The notes under the pieces: generated by a model
The model's input: the letters and a program-made list of their open reading frames with translations, nothing else
What the model was told of the DNA's origin: nothing
Databases searched by the model: none
In this document: positions 1-9,595 of the stretch, piece after piece
Layout: every line of letters starts with the position of its first letter
How positions within the stretch are numbered: the stretch's first letter is position 1
Translations under genes and position numbers: made by a program
NCBI GenBank assembly: GCA_014651175.1
Contig: BMWJ01000005.1
Coordinates: 186,001-250,000, forward strand
Length of the DNA stretch: 64,000 bases
Direction of reading: 5' to 3'
Source of the DNA: Streptomyces clavifer
GTDB taxonomy: Bacteria; Actinomycetota; Actinomycetes; Streptomycetales; Streptomycetaceae

Positions 1-226
1 CCGGACCCTGTTCCTCCCTTGCGGCTGGCTCGAACGCGGCGCCCCCGGGCTGCCGCTGGAGACCTGGAAGGAACGCCTGTACCCCGTGGCCGGGTCCACC
101 CGGACCCTGCCCCACCTCCCCGTGCCCGCGCTGTTCGCAGCCGCCTGGGCACGGGCCCGCGGCGGCGACGCCCCCGCCTTCGAAGAGCTGGACACGCGCG
201 CAATCCGGAAGGGCCGCCGCCGATGA
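1..226 (+). CDS. C-terminal fragment of an unrecognised protein (5' end outside window)
   Basis: Frame 2 is open from the window edge to a TGA at 224-226 and gives about 74 residues ending in the basic stretch IRKGRRR. The stop overlaps the ATG of the AAA+ gene (ATGA), so this is the preceding gene of the same operon and probably translationally coupled to it. The visible part contains LFLPCGWLERG and LETWKERLYPVAGS but no motif I can assign. By analogy with E. coli yehI-yehL order it could be the end of a DUF4132 protein, but that is only a guess from position. Confidence 0.6.
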   Translation, partial: RTLFLPCGWLERGAPGLPLETWKERLYPVAGSTRTLPHLPVPALFAAAWARARGGDAPAFEELDTRAIRKGRRR

Positions 227-1446
227 CGAACGACACCACGACCACCATGGACAGCACCGCCACGGGCGGCGTCCCGGACCAGGTGTCGGCGCCCGGCCGG
301 GTACAGCGCCAGGTCACGCCGCCCGAGGACCGGTACGCCACCGAGCTGGACTTCCTCGCCGCCCATGATTCCGGGCCCCGCCCACCCGGCTGGCTGCTCA
401 CCCCGCGTGCCGTCGTCACCTTCGTGATGGGCAGCGCGGGCGAGGCGCTGGCCTTGCCGAAGGGTGCCCGGCCGGGAGCCGGGGTGCCGCGCCGCCTGGT
501 GATCGAGCAGAAGTTCGTCGGCGAGCGCGCACTGGTCGAACGGTGTGTGGTCACCCTCGCCGGGGAGCGCGGACTCCTCCTCGTGGGCGAACCCGGCACC
601 GCCAAGTCCCTGCTCTCCGAGCTGCTGTCGGCAGCCGTCTGCGGGACCAGCGCACTCACCGTGCAGGGCACCGCGGGCACCACCGAGGACCAGCTCAAGT
701 ACGGCTGGAACTACGCGCTGCTGCTCGCCCAGGGACCCACCGACCAGGCCCTGGTTCCGTCCCCTGTACTCGCCGCCATGACCCGGGGGGCGGTCGCCCG
801 CATCGAGGAGGTCACCCGATGCCTGCCGGAGGTCCAGGACGCGCTCGTGTCCCTGCTCTCCGAGCGGCGGATCGCGGTCCCCGAACTCGCGGGCGGGGAG
901 GGCGCCCAGGTGCACGCGGCCCCCGGGTTCACCCTCATCGCCACCGCCAACCTGCGGGACAAGGGCGTCTCGGAGATGTCCGCCGCACTGAAGCGGCGAT
1001 TCAACTTCGAGACCGTGGGCCCCATCGGGGACGTGGACGCCGAGACCGCGCTCGTCCGGCGCCAGTCGCGGGCGGCCGTCGAACGCGTGGGCGCCGCCTA
1101 CCAGGTGGACGACGCGGTCCTCGAAGCCCTGGTCACCGCATTCCGGGACCTGCGCCAGGGCCGCTCCGCGGAGGGCTGGGAGGTCGAACGCCCCTCCACG
1201 GTGATGAGCACGGCGGAGGCGGTCTCCGTCGCGGGCGCCCTGGGCCTGGCCGCCGCCTACTTCCCCGGCGACCGGGATGTGCTCTCCCTCCTGCCCGGCC
1301 ATCTGCTCGGCGTCGTCCGGAAGGACGACCCCGCCGACGCGGCACGGCTGCTGGGGTACTGGGACGGGCCGGTGCGCAGACGCGCGGAGCAGGGGTCGGC
1401 CACCTGGCGTGCCCTGTGGGACCTGCGCGCGGTACTGGAGAGCTGA
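223..1446 (+). CDS. MoxR-type AAA+ ATPase (YehL-like)
   Basis: A 407-residue AAA+ ATPase. The P-loop is GEPGTAKS at residues 122-129. The Walker B region reads ARIEEVTRC rather than the usual LDEINR of MoxR proteins, followed by PEVQDALVSLLSERR and a sensor-1-like TLIATANLRDKG. The C-terminal half has the helical lid (RRFNFETVGPI). The frame is open further upstream, but the ATG at 223 overlaps the previous stop and precedes the conserved protein, so I place the start there. MoxR ATPases typically act as chaperone-like remodelers working with vWA proteins, and the next gene carries a vWA domain. The spacing to it is only 3 bases. Substrate unknown. Confidence 0.9.
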   Translation: MTNDTTTTMDSTATGGVPDQVSAPGRVQRQVTPPEDRYATELDFLAAHDSGPRPPGWLLTPRAVVTFVMGSAGEALALPKGARPGAGVPRRLVIEQKFVGERALVERCVVTLAGERGLLLVGEPGTAKSLLSELLSAAVCGTSALTVQGTAGTTEDQLKYGWNYALLLAQGPTDQALVPSPVLAAMTRGAVARIEEVTRCLPEVQDALVSLLSERRIAVPELAGGEGAQVHAAPGFTLIATANLRDKGVSEMSAALKRRFNFETVGPIGDVDAETALVRRQSRAAVERVGAAYQVDDAVLEALVTAFRDLRQGRSAEGWEVERPSTVMSTAEAVSVAGALGLAAAYFPGDRDVLSLLPGHLLGVVRKDDPADAARLLGYWDGPVRRRAEQGSATWRALWDLRAVLES

Positions 1447-1449
1447 CGG

Positions 1450-4400
1450 ATGAGTGAGGCGACCACCCCCGGGACACGGCCCACCGCCGAAGTCTCACCC
1501 AACGCCGGTGCGCCGGCCGCTTCCCCGCCGCCGGACCCGGCAGTGGGGGCCGCCGACCCGGAAGCCGCGGTGGCGGCCCTCGCGGCGACCGGACCCGGTC
1601 TGCCGTTCCTGATCGGGGTGCGCCACCACGCACCCTCGCTGGCGGCAGCCCTCCCGGCACTGCTGGACGCGGCTGCCCCCGACATCCTCCTCATCGAATT
1701 GCCCGCCGAGTTCCAGCCCTGGCTGGGCTGGCTCGCCCACGAGGAGACCGAGGCCCCGGTAGCGCTGGCCGCCGTGCCCGCCGCCGGGCCGCGGCCCGGC
1801 TCGGCAGGCGAACGGGGGCCGGCCTTCTACCCGTTCGCGGACTTCTCGCCGGAACTGGTCGCTCTGCGCTGGGCGGCGAGAAACGGGGTTCCGGCCGTGG
1901 CCTGCGATCTGCCGCTGGCCGACCGGGCGTGGGCGGAGGGCGGTCCGGACACCCCTGCTCCTGCCCCGGGCGCCGACTCCGCACCGCTGCAGGGGGAGGG
2001 GCACGGGCTGTCCGCCGCGCTCCGGTCCCGGCTCACCGGCCGGGACGGCGACGACCTGTGGGACCGGCTGGTGGAGGCCCTCGCGCCCGGTTCGACACCC
2101 GAGGCGCTCCGCCGTGCCGCCCTGCTCACCGGCTGGGCGCTGCGCTGCGAGGCCCTGACGCGGGGCGGGGTGCACAGCACGGACCTGGCGCGCGAGGCGT
2201 GCATGCGCGGACATGTCGCCGAGGCCCTGGCGAGCGGGCGGCGGCCCGCCGTGCTGGTGGGAGCCTTCCACACCCCGGCGCTGCTGCAGTCCGCCGACGA
2301 GGGCCGCGCACCGGACGCACCGGATGGGCCGGTTGCGCCGGCCGCGCCGGGCGCGTCCGGGCCGGGTGCGGACCGCCACCTGAACGGCGCTTCCGGGACG
2401 GCGACGTGCACCGTCTCCCTCGTCCCCTACACGTACCCGCTGCTCGACTCACGGTCCGGCTACCCGGCCGGCATCCGGGACCCGGAGTGGCAGCACGCCG
2501 TCCTGGACGCCGCCGGGGACCCGGCCGCGCTCCACGAGGCGCTGATCCGAACAGCGGTCCACGTCTGCGTCGCCCTGCGCGAACAGGGCCACCCCTACGG
2601 CCCGGCGGACGGCCGCGAGGTCGTCCGGGTGGCCGGTGACCTGGCCCGCCTGCGGGACCTGCCCGCCCCCGGCCGCGGTGAACTCCTGGAAGCGGTACAG
2701 ACGGTGCTGGGGCGCGGGGAGACCTACGGCACGGGCCGCGCCGTCGCCCGGGCCCTGGAGCGCGTACTCGTCGGATCCCGCACCGGACGGCCCGCGCCCG
2801 CCGCTCCGCGCAGCGGCCTGGGCCCCGCCGTCGAGGCCGAGACCGCTGCGCTCTCCCTCCCCGGACCGGAGGACGCGCACGAGATGGCCCCGCGCGACCT
2901 CCGGCTCGACCCCGCGCGCTCCGCCCTGGACCGGCGCCGCGAACTGCTGCTGCGCAGGCTGGCGGTGTGCGGCATCCCCTACGCGCAACGACAGGGGGTC
3001 ACCGGTACGGCGGGCACGGAAGGACTCACGACGCGCTGGCAGGTGAGGTGGACCCCCGCGACGGCCGCGATGCTCACCGCGGCCGGGGCCCGCGGCGTCA
3101 CCCCGGCCCAGGCGGCCGAGGGCGTGCTGCGGCAGAATCACACAGCCGAGCGTGCGGAGGGCGGGCCCACGGCCGCCCAGGTCGTCCGCGGCCTCACGGA
3201 GGCCGCCCAGTGCGGGCTCCCCGCCCTGGCCGACGAGCGGCTGATGGAACTGGCGGCTGTACTCCCCGCGAGCGGCACCCTTCCCGAACTCCTTGCCGGG
3301 CTCGACCTGCTCGACCGCATGGACGCCGGCCACCTGCCGGGCACGGCCGCGCCGGACGACCCCTCGGCCCCCGACGCCACCGCCTCCGCCCGTGCCGCCC
3401 GCACCGCGCGCGCAGTCGAACTCCTGACCTCGGCCGCGGTCCGTCAGGTCGACGGCCTGACCGGCTCCGAGGAGCCCGAAGACGCCCGGGCCCTGCTCGA
3501 ACTGGCCCAGCGGGCCGACCGTTTGGGCGGCATCCGGCTCACCGACGCTCTCACCCGGCTGGCCGCCGACGGCACCCCGTTGATCGCCGCGGCCGCCGGG
3601 GCGGTCAGGGTGCTCACGGGCCACGAAGAGACCGAGACCTTCGGGGGGCGCGTCGCCTCCTGGGTGGACGGAGCCGTGGACAGCACCTCCCGGGCCGCGC
3701 TCACCGCCCGCCTCACCGGCGTCCTGACGGTGGCGGGCCCCCTCCTGACCGTCGGCGTCGGCGCCCTCGACCCGTTGCTGCGCAGGGTCGTCGAGCTGGA
3801 CGACAGCGCGTTCCTCGCCCGGCTGCCGGCCCTGCGCGGTGGCTTCGACACCCTGAGCCCGGCTGCCCGGGACCGGCTGCTGGACACCGTCGAGGAGCGG
3901 CTGGGCGAACGGGTGGGCACCCTCGACGCGGACGATCCGGCCGAGCTGGCCCGCCGAACGGCCGCCGATCTCGCGGCCCGCGAGCTCCTGACCGGTCTCG
4001 ACCTGCCCGTACTGCCACCCGCCCACGACGACCGGTTCCCACCGCTCTCCGGCCACCCCGCCGCGACGCACCCCGCCGTCACACCCGCCACCACACCCTC
4101 CACCGAGGCCACCCCCGCGCGGACCCTCGCTCCCGCCGACCGGTGGCGGCTCGTGCTCGGCCGGCGCCCCGACCGGCTGCCGTCCGGCGCCGCCCGCCTG
4201 GCGACCGCTCTGGACGAGCTCTACGGCGCGGGCCGCGGCGAGGGATCCCGCAGCGGCCTGCCCGGTCACGGCGGCGGCCGGGAACCGTCGTTCCCCGGCG
4301 TCCGCGAGTGGTCCGAGGAACTGGCCGCGCTGTTCGGCCCCGGCGTCCGCGAGGAGGTTCTCGCCGCCGCAGCCGTCACGGGGCGGCAGGACGTCCTCGC

Positions 4401-5223
4401 CGAACTCGACCCGGCAGCCGCCACCCCTTCCGTGGAACTGCTCCGGACAGTCCTGCGGTACGCCGGCGGCCTCCCCGAAGCCCGCCTCGCCGCGCTCCGG
4501 CCCCTGGTCCGTCACCTGGTCGACGAACTGACCCGGCAGCTCGCCACCCGGCTGCGGCCCGCCCTCACCGGCACGATGCTGGCCCGGCCCACCCGCCGCC
4601 CCGGCGGCCGGCTGGACCTGCCGCGCACGCTGCGCGCCAACCTGGCCACCGCCCGCCGGACGGCCGACGGAACGGTCCAGGTGATCCCCGAGAAGCCGGT
4701 GTTCCGCAGTCGCGGACGCCGGTCGGCCGACTGGCGCCTGATCCTGGTCACCGACGTCTCCGGATCCATGGAGGCGTCCACGATCTGGTCCGCGCTGACG
4801 GCCTCCGTACTCGCCGGGGTGCCGACCCTGAGCACCCATTTCCTGGCCTTCTCCACGGAGGTCGTCGACCTCACCGGTCATGTGCGCGATCCCCTCTCCC
4901 TCCTGCTGGAGGTGAGTGTGGGCGGGGGCACGCACATCGCCGCCGGGCTGCGGCACGCCCGCAGCCTGATCGCGGTGCCCACCCGCACCCTCGTCGTCGT
5001 CATCAGCGACTTCGAGGAGGGCGCGCCGCTCGGCGGACTGCTGGCCGAGGTGCGGGCTCTGGTGACCACCGGCTGCCATGTCCTCGGGTGCGCGAGCCTC
5101 GACGACGCCGGCCGGCCCCGCTACTCGACGGGCATCGCCGGACAGCTCGTGGCCGCCGGAATGCCGGTTGCGGCCCTCAGCCCACTCGAACTGGCTCGCT
5201 GGATAGGGGAGAAGACCGTATGA
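1450..5223 (+). CDS. DUF5682 protein fused to a C-terminal vWA domain
   Basis: A 1257-residue protein. The N-terminal part (from about residue 50) has the DUF5682-type opening FLIGVRHHAPS and ILLIELPAEF. A long Ala/Leu-rich helical middle follows, and the last ~160 residues form a von Willebrand A domain with a MIDAS signature TDVSGSM (Asp near 1102) and later VVVISDFEEG. E. coli encodes the two halves as separate proteins, YehM (DUF5682) and YehP (vWA); here they are one chain. It starts 3 bases after the ATPase and its stop overlaps the SWIM gene (ATGA), so ATPase and vWA should be made together. Role inferred: adaptor or substrate-recruiting partner of the MoxR ATPase. No signal peptide, so probably cytosolic. 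Confidence 0.85.
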   Translation: MSEATTPGTRPTAEVSPNAGAPAASPPPDPAVGAADPEAAVAALAATGPGLPFLIGVRHHAPSLAAALPALLDAAAPDILLIELPAEFQPWLGWLAHEETEAPVALAAVPAAGPRPGSAGERGPAFYPFADFSPELVALRWAARNGVPAVACDLPLADRAWAEGGPDTPAPAPGADSAPLQGEGHGLSAALRSRLTGRDGDDLWDRLVEALAPGSTPEALRRAALLTGWALRCEALTRGGVHSTDLAREACMRGHVAEALASGRRPAVLVGAFHTPALLQSADEGRAPDAPDGPVAPAAPGASGPGADRHLNGASGTATCTVSLVPYTYPLLDSRSGYPAGIRDPEWQHAVLDAAGDPAALHEALIRTAVHVCVALREQGHPYGPADGREVVRVAGDLARLRDLPAPGRGELLEAVQTVLGRGETYGTGRAVARALERVLVGSRTGRPAPAAPRSGLGPAVEAETAALSLPGPEDAHEMAPRDLRLDPARSALDRRRELLLRRLAVCGIPYAQRQGVTGTAGTEGLTTRWQVRWTPATAAMLTAAGARGVTPAQAAEGVLRQNHTAERAEGGPTAAQVVRGLTEAAQCGLPALADERLMELAAVLPASGTLPELLAGLDLLDRMDAGHLPGTAAPDDPSAPDATASARAARTARAVELLTSAAVRQVDGLTGSEEPEDARALLELAQRADRLGGIRLTDALTRLAADGTPLIAAAAGAVRVLTGHEETETFGGRVASWVDGAVDSTSRAALTARLTGVLTVAGPLLTVGVGALDPLLRRVVELDDSAFLARLPALRGGFDTLSPAARDRLLDTVEERLGERVGTLDADDPAELARRTAADLAARELLTGLDLPVLPPAHDDRFPPLSGHPAATHPAVTPATTPSTEATPARTLAPADRWRLVLGRRPDRLPSGAARLATALDELYGAGRGEGSRSGLPGHGGGREPSFPGVREWSEELAALFGPGVREEVLAAAAVTGRQDVLAELDPAAATPSVELLRTVLRYAGGLPEARLAALRPLVRHLVDELTRQLATRLRPALTGTMLARPTRRPGGRLDLPRTLRANLATARRTADGTVQVIPEKPVFRSRGRRSADWRLILVTDVSGSMEASTIWSALTASVLAGVPTLSTHFLAFSTEVVDLTGHVRDPLSLLLEVSVGGGTHIAAGLRHARSLIAVPTRTLVVVISDFEEGAPLGGLLAEVRALVTTGCHVLGCASLDDAGRPRYSTGIAGQLVAAGMPVAALSPLELARWIGEKTV

Positions 5224-7049
5224 CCGCCGCACAGTTGCCACCCGTCGCGCCGGAGGTCACGGCCACGCTGGTGGAGGGCCTCTCGCCCCGGCTGCGCAAG
5301 CGGCTGGACGCGTCGGTCACCAAGCTCGGCTCCCGCCCGACGCACCGCGAGGGCGACACCGTGACGATCGCGGTCGACGACGAGACCGAGTTGCGCCTGC
5401 ACGCCCCGGGCGGCGTGGTGGCGACGGCGGATGCCATCACCTGCGGTTGCCTCCTCGCCCCGGCGTGCGTCCACCGCGCGGCCGCCGCCTGCGCCGCACC
5501 CGCGGCGGCCCTGACACAGGAGCTCGCCGACCGGCCCACCCGGGCGGTCCCCGGACACGCCTCCGCGACGGACCCCTCCCCGGCCCCCGAATCCGCCTCC
5601 ACGCCCGAGGTGGCGAGCCCGGCCCAGCGTGCCGCGTCCGACGCCCTGTGGTCGGCGGGCGCCGCCGTACTCGAGGCCGGCGTCGACGGGGCCGGCGCCG
5701 TCACCCAATCGGCGCTCCTGCGTGCCGCGCACACCGCCCGGCTCCGACACCTGCCGCGTGCCGCGGGCGCCGCGCTCTCCGTCGTCACGCTGCTGCGCGC
5801 GGCCCGCGCCGGGGACCCGTCCTACCGCACGGCCGACCTCGTCACCGCCCTGGCCGAACTTCTGGGCACCGCGCACCGGGTGGGGACGGCGTCCGGGGCC
5901 GACCTGGCCGCGGTCATAGGCCGTGCGCGCCGCCCGTACAGCCCGGACGGCTCGCTGCGCCTGTACGGCCTGTTCACCGAACCCGTGGTCACCGACTCGG
6001 GGCACGGCGGCGTCCGCACCTGGGTCGCCGCATCCGACGGCCGCCTCTGCACGGTCGGCGACGTGGCACCCGGCGGCGTCGGGCGCGCCCTGGGCGTGGC
6101 CGACCGGGCCGTGCGCCTGGGGGACAGCGCGCTCACCCACCGGGAGCTGGGCCGGGCCGGCCTGGCGGTCTCGGGGGCGACGGTCTCGCCGGACGGCAGA
6201 CTGGGCGCCGGGAAGGGCGTCAAGGCCGTTACCGCCCGGGGAGCGGCGTGGACGGAGGTGCCACTCGCCGCCCTGTGGGAGACGCCACCGTCCGAGCAGG
6301 CCGCACGCGCCCTACGGTCCACCTCCCGTTACGGGGACCCGGAACGCGGAGGCAGCGACCTGCTCTTCCTGGACGTCGAGCTGCTCGGCGCCGTAAGGGA
6401 GTCGGGCGGCATCTGTCTGCTCGCGCTGTGCGAGGGAGGCGTGTCCGTCCGGCTCACCGCAGCCGACGAAGACCCCGCGCTGGCCCACCGCGACAACCTG
6501 ATGCTGCTGGCCACGGCGCCGGGAACACGGCTGAGGGTCATCGGCCGCCTGGTCCCCGCCCCCCACCCCCGGCTCATCCTCCTCGCCTGCTCGCACCCCA
6601 CAGGTGAGGGCACGGTCGACCTGGGCCTCGACCGCCTGCGCCGCGCCGACCTCCCGGACCCGGCTGCCCCCGCGCACCCCGCCCCGCCCCGGCCCGGAGG
6701 GCCCGGCGCGCACTCGCCCCTCCATCTTCTGGAGCGACGTGTCGAGCAGACGGTCCCGGCGGGCCGCGCCGCCCTCGGCATGCTCGGCGACGTCAGCGCC
6801 GAGACGCGCCGCATCCGCCGTGCGGGTCTGCCCACGGCAGCCGGACTCCTCACCGCCCTGTGCGCTTCAGCCGCCCAACGCGATCGCGACCCCTTCGGCC
6901 GCCTCCGCCCTGCCGACACCGACGACTTCGCCATCCACTGGCTTTCCGCAGCCCGGTACACGGCCGCCGTGGCCGAGTCCCTCTGCGCGGCCGCCTGGGA
7001 ACCGACGCAGGAGGGCTCGGCTGCGGAGCCGGCCGTCGCGGACCGGTAG
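5220..7049 (+). CDS. SWIM zinc-finger protein (YehQ-like)
   Basis: 609 residues. The SWIM zinc-binding motif CxC-x5-CxH is clear at residues 75-85 (CGCLLAPACVH). The rest is Ala/Arg-rich without a catalytic motif I recognise, and a Pro-rich linker lies near residues 480-500. The ATG at 5220 overlaps the stop of the vWA gene. SWIM domains bind DNA or protein through a single zinc. In the yeh-type operon this protein is always near the MoxR/vWA pair, but its job is not established. It is the last gene of the operon; no obvious hairpin lies directly after its TAG stop. Confidence 0.85.
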   Translation: MTAAQLPPVAPEVTATLVEGLSPRLRKRLDASVTKLGSRPTHREGDTVTIAVDDETELRLHAPGGVVATADAITCGCLLAPACVHRAAAACAAPAAALTQELADRPTRAVPGHASATDPSPAPESASTPEVASPAQRAASDALWSAGAAVLEAGVDGAGAVTQSALLRAAHTARLRHLPRAAGAALSVVTLLRAARAGDPSYRTADLVTALAELLGTAHRVGTASGADLAAVIGRARRPYSPDGSLRLYGLFTEPVVTDSGHGGVRTWVAASDGRLCTVGDVAPGGVGRALGVADRAVRLGDSALTHRELGRAGLAVSGATVSPDGRLGAGKGVKAVTARGAAWTEVPLAALWETPPSEQAARALRSTSRYGDPERGGSDLLFLDVELLGAVRESGGICLLALCEGGVSVRLTAADEDPALAHRDNLMLLATAPGTRLRVIGRLVPAPHPRLILLACSHPTGEGTVDLGLDRLRRADLPDPAAPAHPAPPRPGGPGAHSPLHLLERRVEQTVPAGRAALGMLGDVSAETRRIRRAGLPTAAGLLTALCASAAQRDRDPFGRLRPADTDDFAIHWLSAARYTAAVAESLCAAAWEPTQEGSAAEPAVADR

Positions 7050-7683
7050 ACCGTGTCCCAGGTGGTGAGGCGGGGTCTGCCCCTCGCCCGGCGTGGCCTG
7101 CGTCTGTGGCTGCCGTCGCGGCAGGCCGACGCTGTCGGCCTGCCCGGGTCCTGTTTCCAGCGGGAAGCTCGGCGACGGGGCCGATGGCAGTTGCATCGGC
7201 CCCGATCCGGTGGGCTGCTTCGTGGTCGGTCAGCGCCGGTGCATGGGACGGGCCCCGTTCCTGACGGCCGTGGCGTAAGGGGCGCTGATGCCGTCATCCG
7301 CGTAGTCGAACACCACCGGTGGAGGAGTCAGCCCCCGATCCGGTCGTCCAGCAGACCGAGCGCCGGCCACCGCTTCTCCTGCCGGACGGTGCCGTCCGGG
7401 ACACCGGCCCGACGGCGGCGACCCGGCTCGTCCGTCCACTCCCGGGCAGAGGCGACCGCCAGGGACGAAGCCGCCGCCACCCGGCCAACCGGTTCATCGA
7501 GCACGTCCTCACCGGCCTGCGCCACCTGCCGGAGGCCTCGACCTGCTCGCCCCGCAGCCGCGACCGGCGGACAGCGCCGCACAGGATCGGCGGACCCGCG
7601 CCGGGCCGTTGCCGCGTCATGTCCGACATCACCGATGCAACGGTCTCCCGTCCCGTCTGTGCCGGCCGACACAGATCCCGCGG
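7050..7683. other. Gene-poor stretch, no supported gene
   Basis: Every frame here is broken or Arg/Pro/Ser-rich in the way of out-of-frame GC-rich DNA. A minus-strand stretch near 7240-7310 reads VVFDYADDGISAPYATAVRN and looks more protein-like than its surroundings, which may mean a decayed gene. I could not connect it to a start, a family or a ribosome site. No inverted repeat or tRNA-like fold stood out. Confidence 0.4.
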
Positions 7684-7893
7684 CTACGCCGCCTCGTACC
7701 GGTGTGCCCTGCCGCCGCGCCACTGCACCCAGGAGGAGTCGTCCAGCAATTGGTCCGCGTCGGGCAGGCCGGCCCGACGCAGGAATTCCACGACGTCGTG
7801 ATCGTCGTGGGCGAGGCCGACGATCTGCCCCCGGACGGTGACTCGCCGGCCGCCGGTCGCAGAGGGGCGGTGGATGACTATCGGCGCGCTCAT
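7684..7893 (-). CDS. Small conserved actinomycete protein (69 aa)
   Basis: The start at 7893 gives MSAPIVIHRPSATGGRRVTV and a compact protein ending WVQWRGGRAHRYEAA. A longer open frame exists upstream, but only this portion has balanced composition, with alternating acidic and hydrophobic residues (HDDHDVVEFLRRAGL). The N-terminal 'IVIHRPS.TGGRRVTVRG' and the 'DD..WVEWRGG.AH.Y' ending recur, as I recall, in small Streptomyces hypothetical proteins. No signal peptide, membrane segment or cysteine. It stands alone, with no close neighbour on its strand. Function unknown. Confidence 0.7.
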   Translation of the reverse strand: MSAPIVIHRPSATGGRRVTVRGQIVGLAHDDHDVVEFLRRAGLPDADQLLDDSSWVQWRGGRAHRYEAA

Positions 7894-8361
7894 ACTCCCA
7901 GCCTGCACCCGTGCCCTGCGCCCGGCATCCGGCCCGTGCCGGACGTCGGGTGCGGTGCCGCGCACCCTCGGCCAGCTCGCAGTCGCGGGCGTACGGATCC
8001 CGGCCGGCGCTCCACGCCTGCGGCCATCACTCCCGCACCGACTCGACGGCGAAGTCCGCCGTGCAACCGGAGAGCGGCACCCTCTCGCCCCGAGGGCCGG
8101 GTCCGAGCCGCTCCTCGGGAGCCGGACCGCCCTGATCTGCTGCGGCCCGGACGGTCGGCGGACAGGCGTCAGGTGGCCGGAGCCCCACATCGGCCGGTGT
8201 GCGCGGTCCCGCCGCACACGACGATCCGGCCGGTAGTCCGGCGGTGTCACCGGAGTGACGCCGCCGGGGCACCCGCGCACGGTGCCGACGCCTGCTGTCC
8301 GGGGTGGGCACAGGTCGGCTGCCGAGGCCGCCGCGCGGAATGCCGGGCGGCGGCCCACACC
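7894..8361. other. Intergenic stretch with no supported gene
   Basis: About 470 bases between two small minus-strand genes. Both strands contain long open frames but all are Arg/Pro/Gly-rich shadows. I see no convincing start with a ribosome site and no clear inverted repeat. It presumably carries the promoter of the 69-residue gene, whose start is at 7893. Confidence 0.4.
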
Positions 8362-8520
8362 TCAGGTGTCGCGGGTGGCGAGCATCCCGAGCGTGGCGAG
8401 TCCGAGCACCACCCAGCCGAACCACAGCCAGCCGTTGCTTCCCAGGGCCACCGTGTACGCGGTCACCGCGACCAGCGCTCCGACGGTGAGCACTCCCATG
8501 GTCTTCGTGGATCCGGGCAT
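8362..8520 (-). CDS. Small two-helix membrane protein (52 aa) next to the CtaG-like gene
   Basis: The frame from ATG at 8518-8520 to TGA at 8362-8364 encodes MPGSTKTMGVLTVGALVAVT and continues with two hydrophobic segments (about residues 8-26 and 30-46), ending LATRDT. It follows the CtaG-like gene on the same strand by 66 bases. Its length and composition fit a small membrane subunit or an assembly factor of the respiratory chain. I recall similar small proteins beside this gene in Streptomyces, but the function is unknown. The frame is too short for most ORF cutoffs. Confidence 0.75.
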   Translation of the reverse strand: MPGSTKTMGVLTVGALVAVTAYTVALGSNGWLWFGWVVLGLATLGMLATRDT

Positions 8521-8586
8521 GAGCACACGCTCCTCACCGGCCGCACGGCCGTCGAAGCCATGGTCACCCCTCAGGGGCGTCCACCG

Positions 8587-9537
8587 CTACTGTCCGCGTG
8601 TCTGCAACGAGGCGAGATAGGCGTTGTACGCCTTCAGCTCCTGGTCGCCGTCCCGGTCCGCGGCACGGTCGGAGCGCTTGGCCGTGCGCTGCTCGGAGCG
8701 GTACCACTGGAAGACCAGCGCGATCAGCACCAGGACCGACGGGATCTCGCTGAACGCCCAGGCGATGCCGCCGGCCGCCGTCTGGTCGCTCAGCGCGTCG
8801 ATGCCGAGCGAGGCCGGAGGATTCTCGTACGCCTTCACCATCGGCTGGCTCGCCATCATCAGCGCGATCCCGAAGAACGCGTGGAACGGCATGCCCGCGA
8901 AGAGCTCCAGCATGCGCATCACGTAACCGGGCCGGTGCGGACCGGGGTCGACGCCCATGATCGGCCAGAAGAACACCAGGCCGACCGCCAGGAAGTGCAC
9001 CATCATCGCGATGTGGCCCGGTTTCGACCCCATCAGGAAGTCGAACAAGGGCGTGAAGTAGAGGCCGTACAGGCTTGCGATGAAGAGCGGGATCGTGAAC
9101 ACGGGGTGCGTGATGATCTTCATGTAGCGGCTGTGCAGCAGCATGAGCAGCAGCTCGCGCGGACCTGTACGGCCGCGGCCCGCCACCGGGAGCGCCCGCA
9201 GCGCCAGTGTCACCGGAGCGCCCAGCAGCAGCAGGATCGGCGACACCATGCTGATCACCATGTGCTGCACCATGTGCACGCTGAACATGACCATGCCGTA
9301 GTCGTTGAGCCCCGTGCACATCACCAGAGCGATCGACAGCACGCCGAGGACGAAGAAGACACTCCGGTTCACCGGCCAGCCGTCGCCCCGGCTGCGGAGC
9401 CGCACGACCCCGTAGCCGTACAGGGCGAGTGCGACGACGCAGCCGATGAGGAAGAACGGGTCCGCGGAGAATTCGAGCCCGCGTCCCAGCGTGAACGGCG
9501 GCAGATCCATGTTCATGCCGTGCCCGCTGTGATCCAT
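8587..9537 (-). CDS. Cytochrome c oxidase assembly protein (Caa3_CtaG family membrane protein)
   Basis: 316 residues starting MDHSGHGMNMDLPPF, a His/Met-rich N-terminus typical of this family. About seven hydrophobic helices follow. Conserved family residues include MVMFSVHMVQHMVISMVSP (a His pair in the membrane) and FFWPIMGVDPGP. The family is linked to copper delivery and assembly of caa3-type cytochrome oxidase in the cytoplasmic membrane. The open frame extends upstream to 9633, but the start at 9537 has a GGGAGTG ribosome site and begins the conserved N-terminus. A small membrane protein gene follows on the same strand. Confidence 0.9.
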   Translation of the reverse strand: MDHSGHGMNMDLPPFTLGRGLEFSADPFFLIGCVVALALYGYGVVRLRSRGDGWPVNRSVFFVLGVLSIALVMCTGLNDYGMVMFSVHMVQHMVISMVSPILLLLGAPVTLALRALPVAGRGRTGPRELLLMLLHSRYMKIITHPVFTIPLFIASLYGLYFTPLFDFLMGSKPGHIAMMVHFLAVGLVFFWPIMGVDPGPHRPGYVMRMLELFAGMPFHAFFGIALMMASQPMVKAYENPPASLGIDALSDQTAAGGIAWAFSEIPSVLVLIALVFQWYRSEQRTAKRSDRAADRDGDQELKAYNAYLASLQTRGQ

Positions 9538-9595
9538 CTGTTCACTCCCGCTGGGGACGTCCCCGTTTCGTGCCGGTTGTCCGGTCCAGACTAGA

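Noticed and set aside
2449-5241. 930-residue open frame on the minus strand opposite the DUF5682-vWA gene
   Set aside because: Gly/Gln/Arg-rich shadow of the real gene; no motif, and the plus-strand frame carries a clear vWA domain.
7684-8358. Long version of the small minus-strand gene (224 codons)
   Set aside because: Only the last 69 residues have protein-like composition and a conserved-looking start at 7893; the rest is Arg/Pro-rich.
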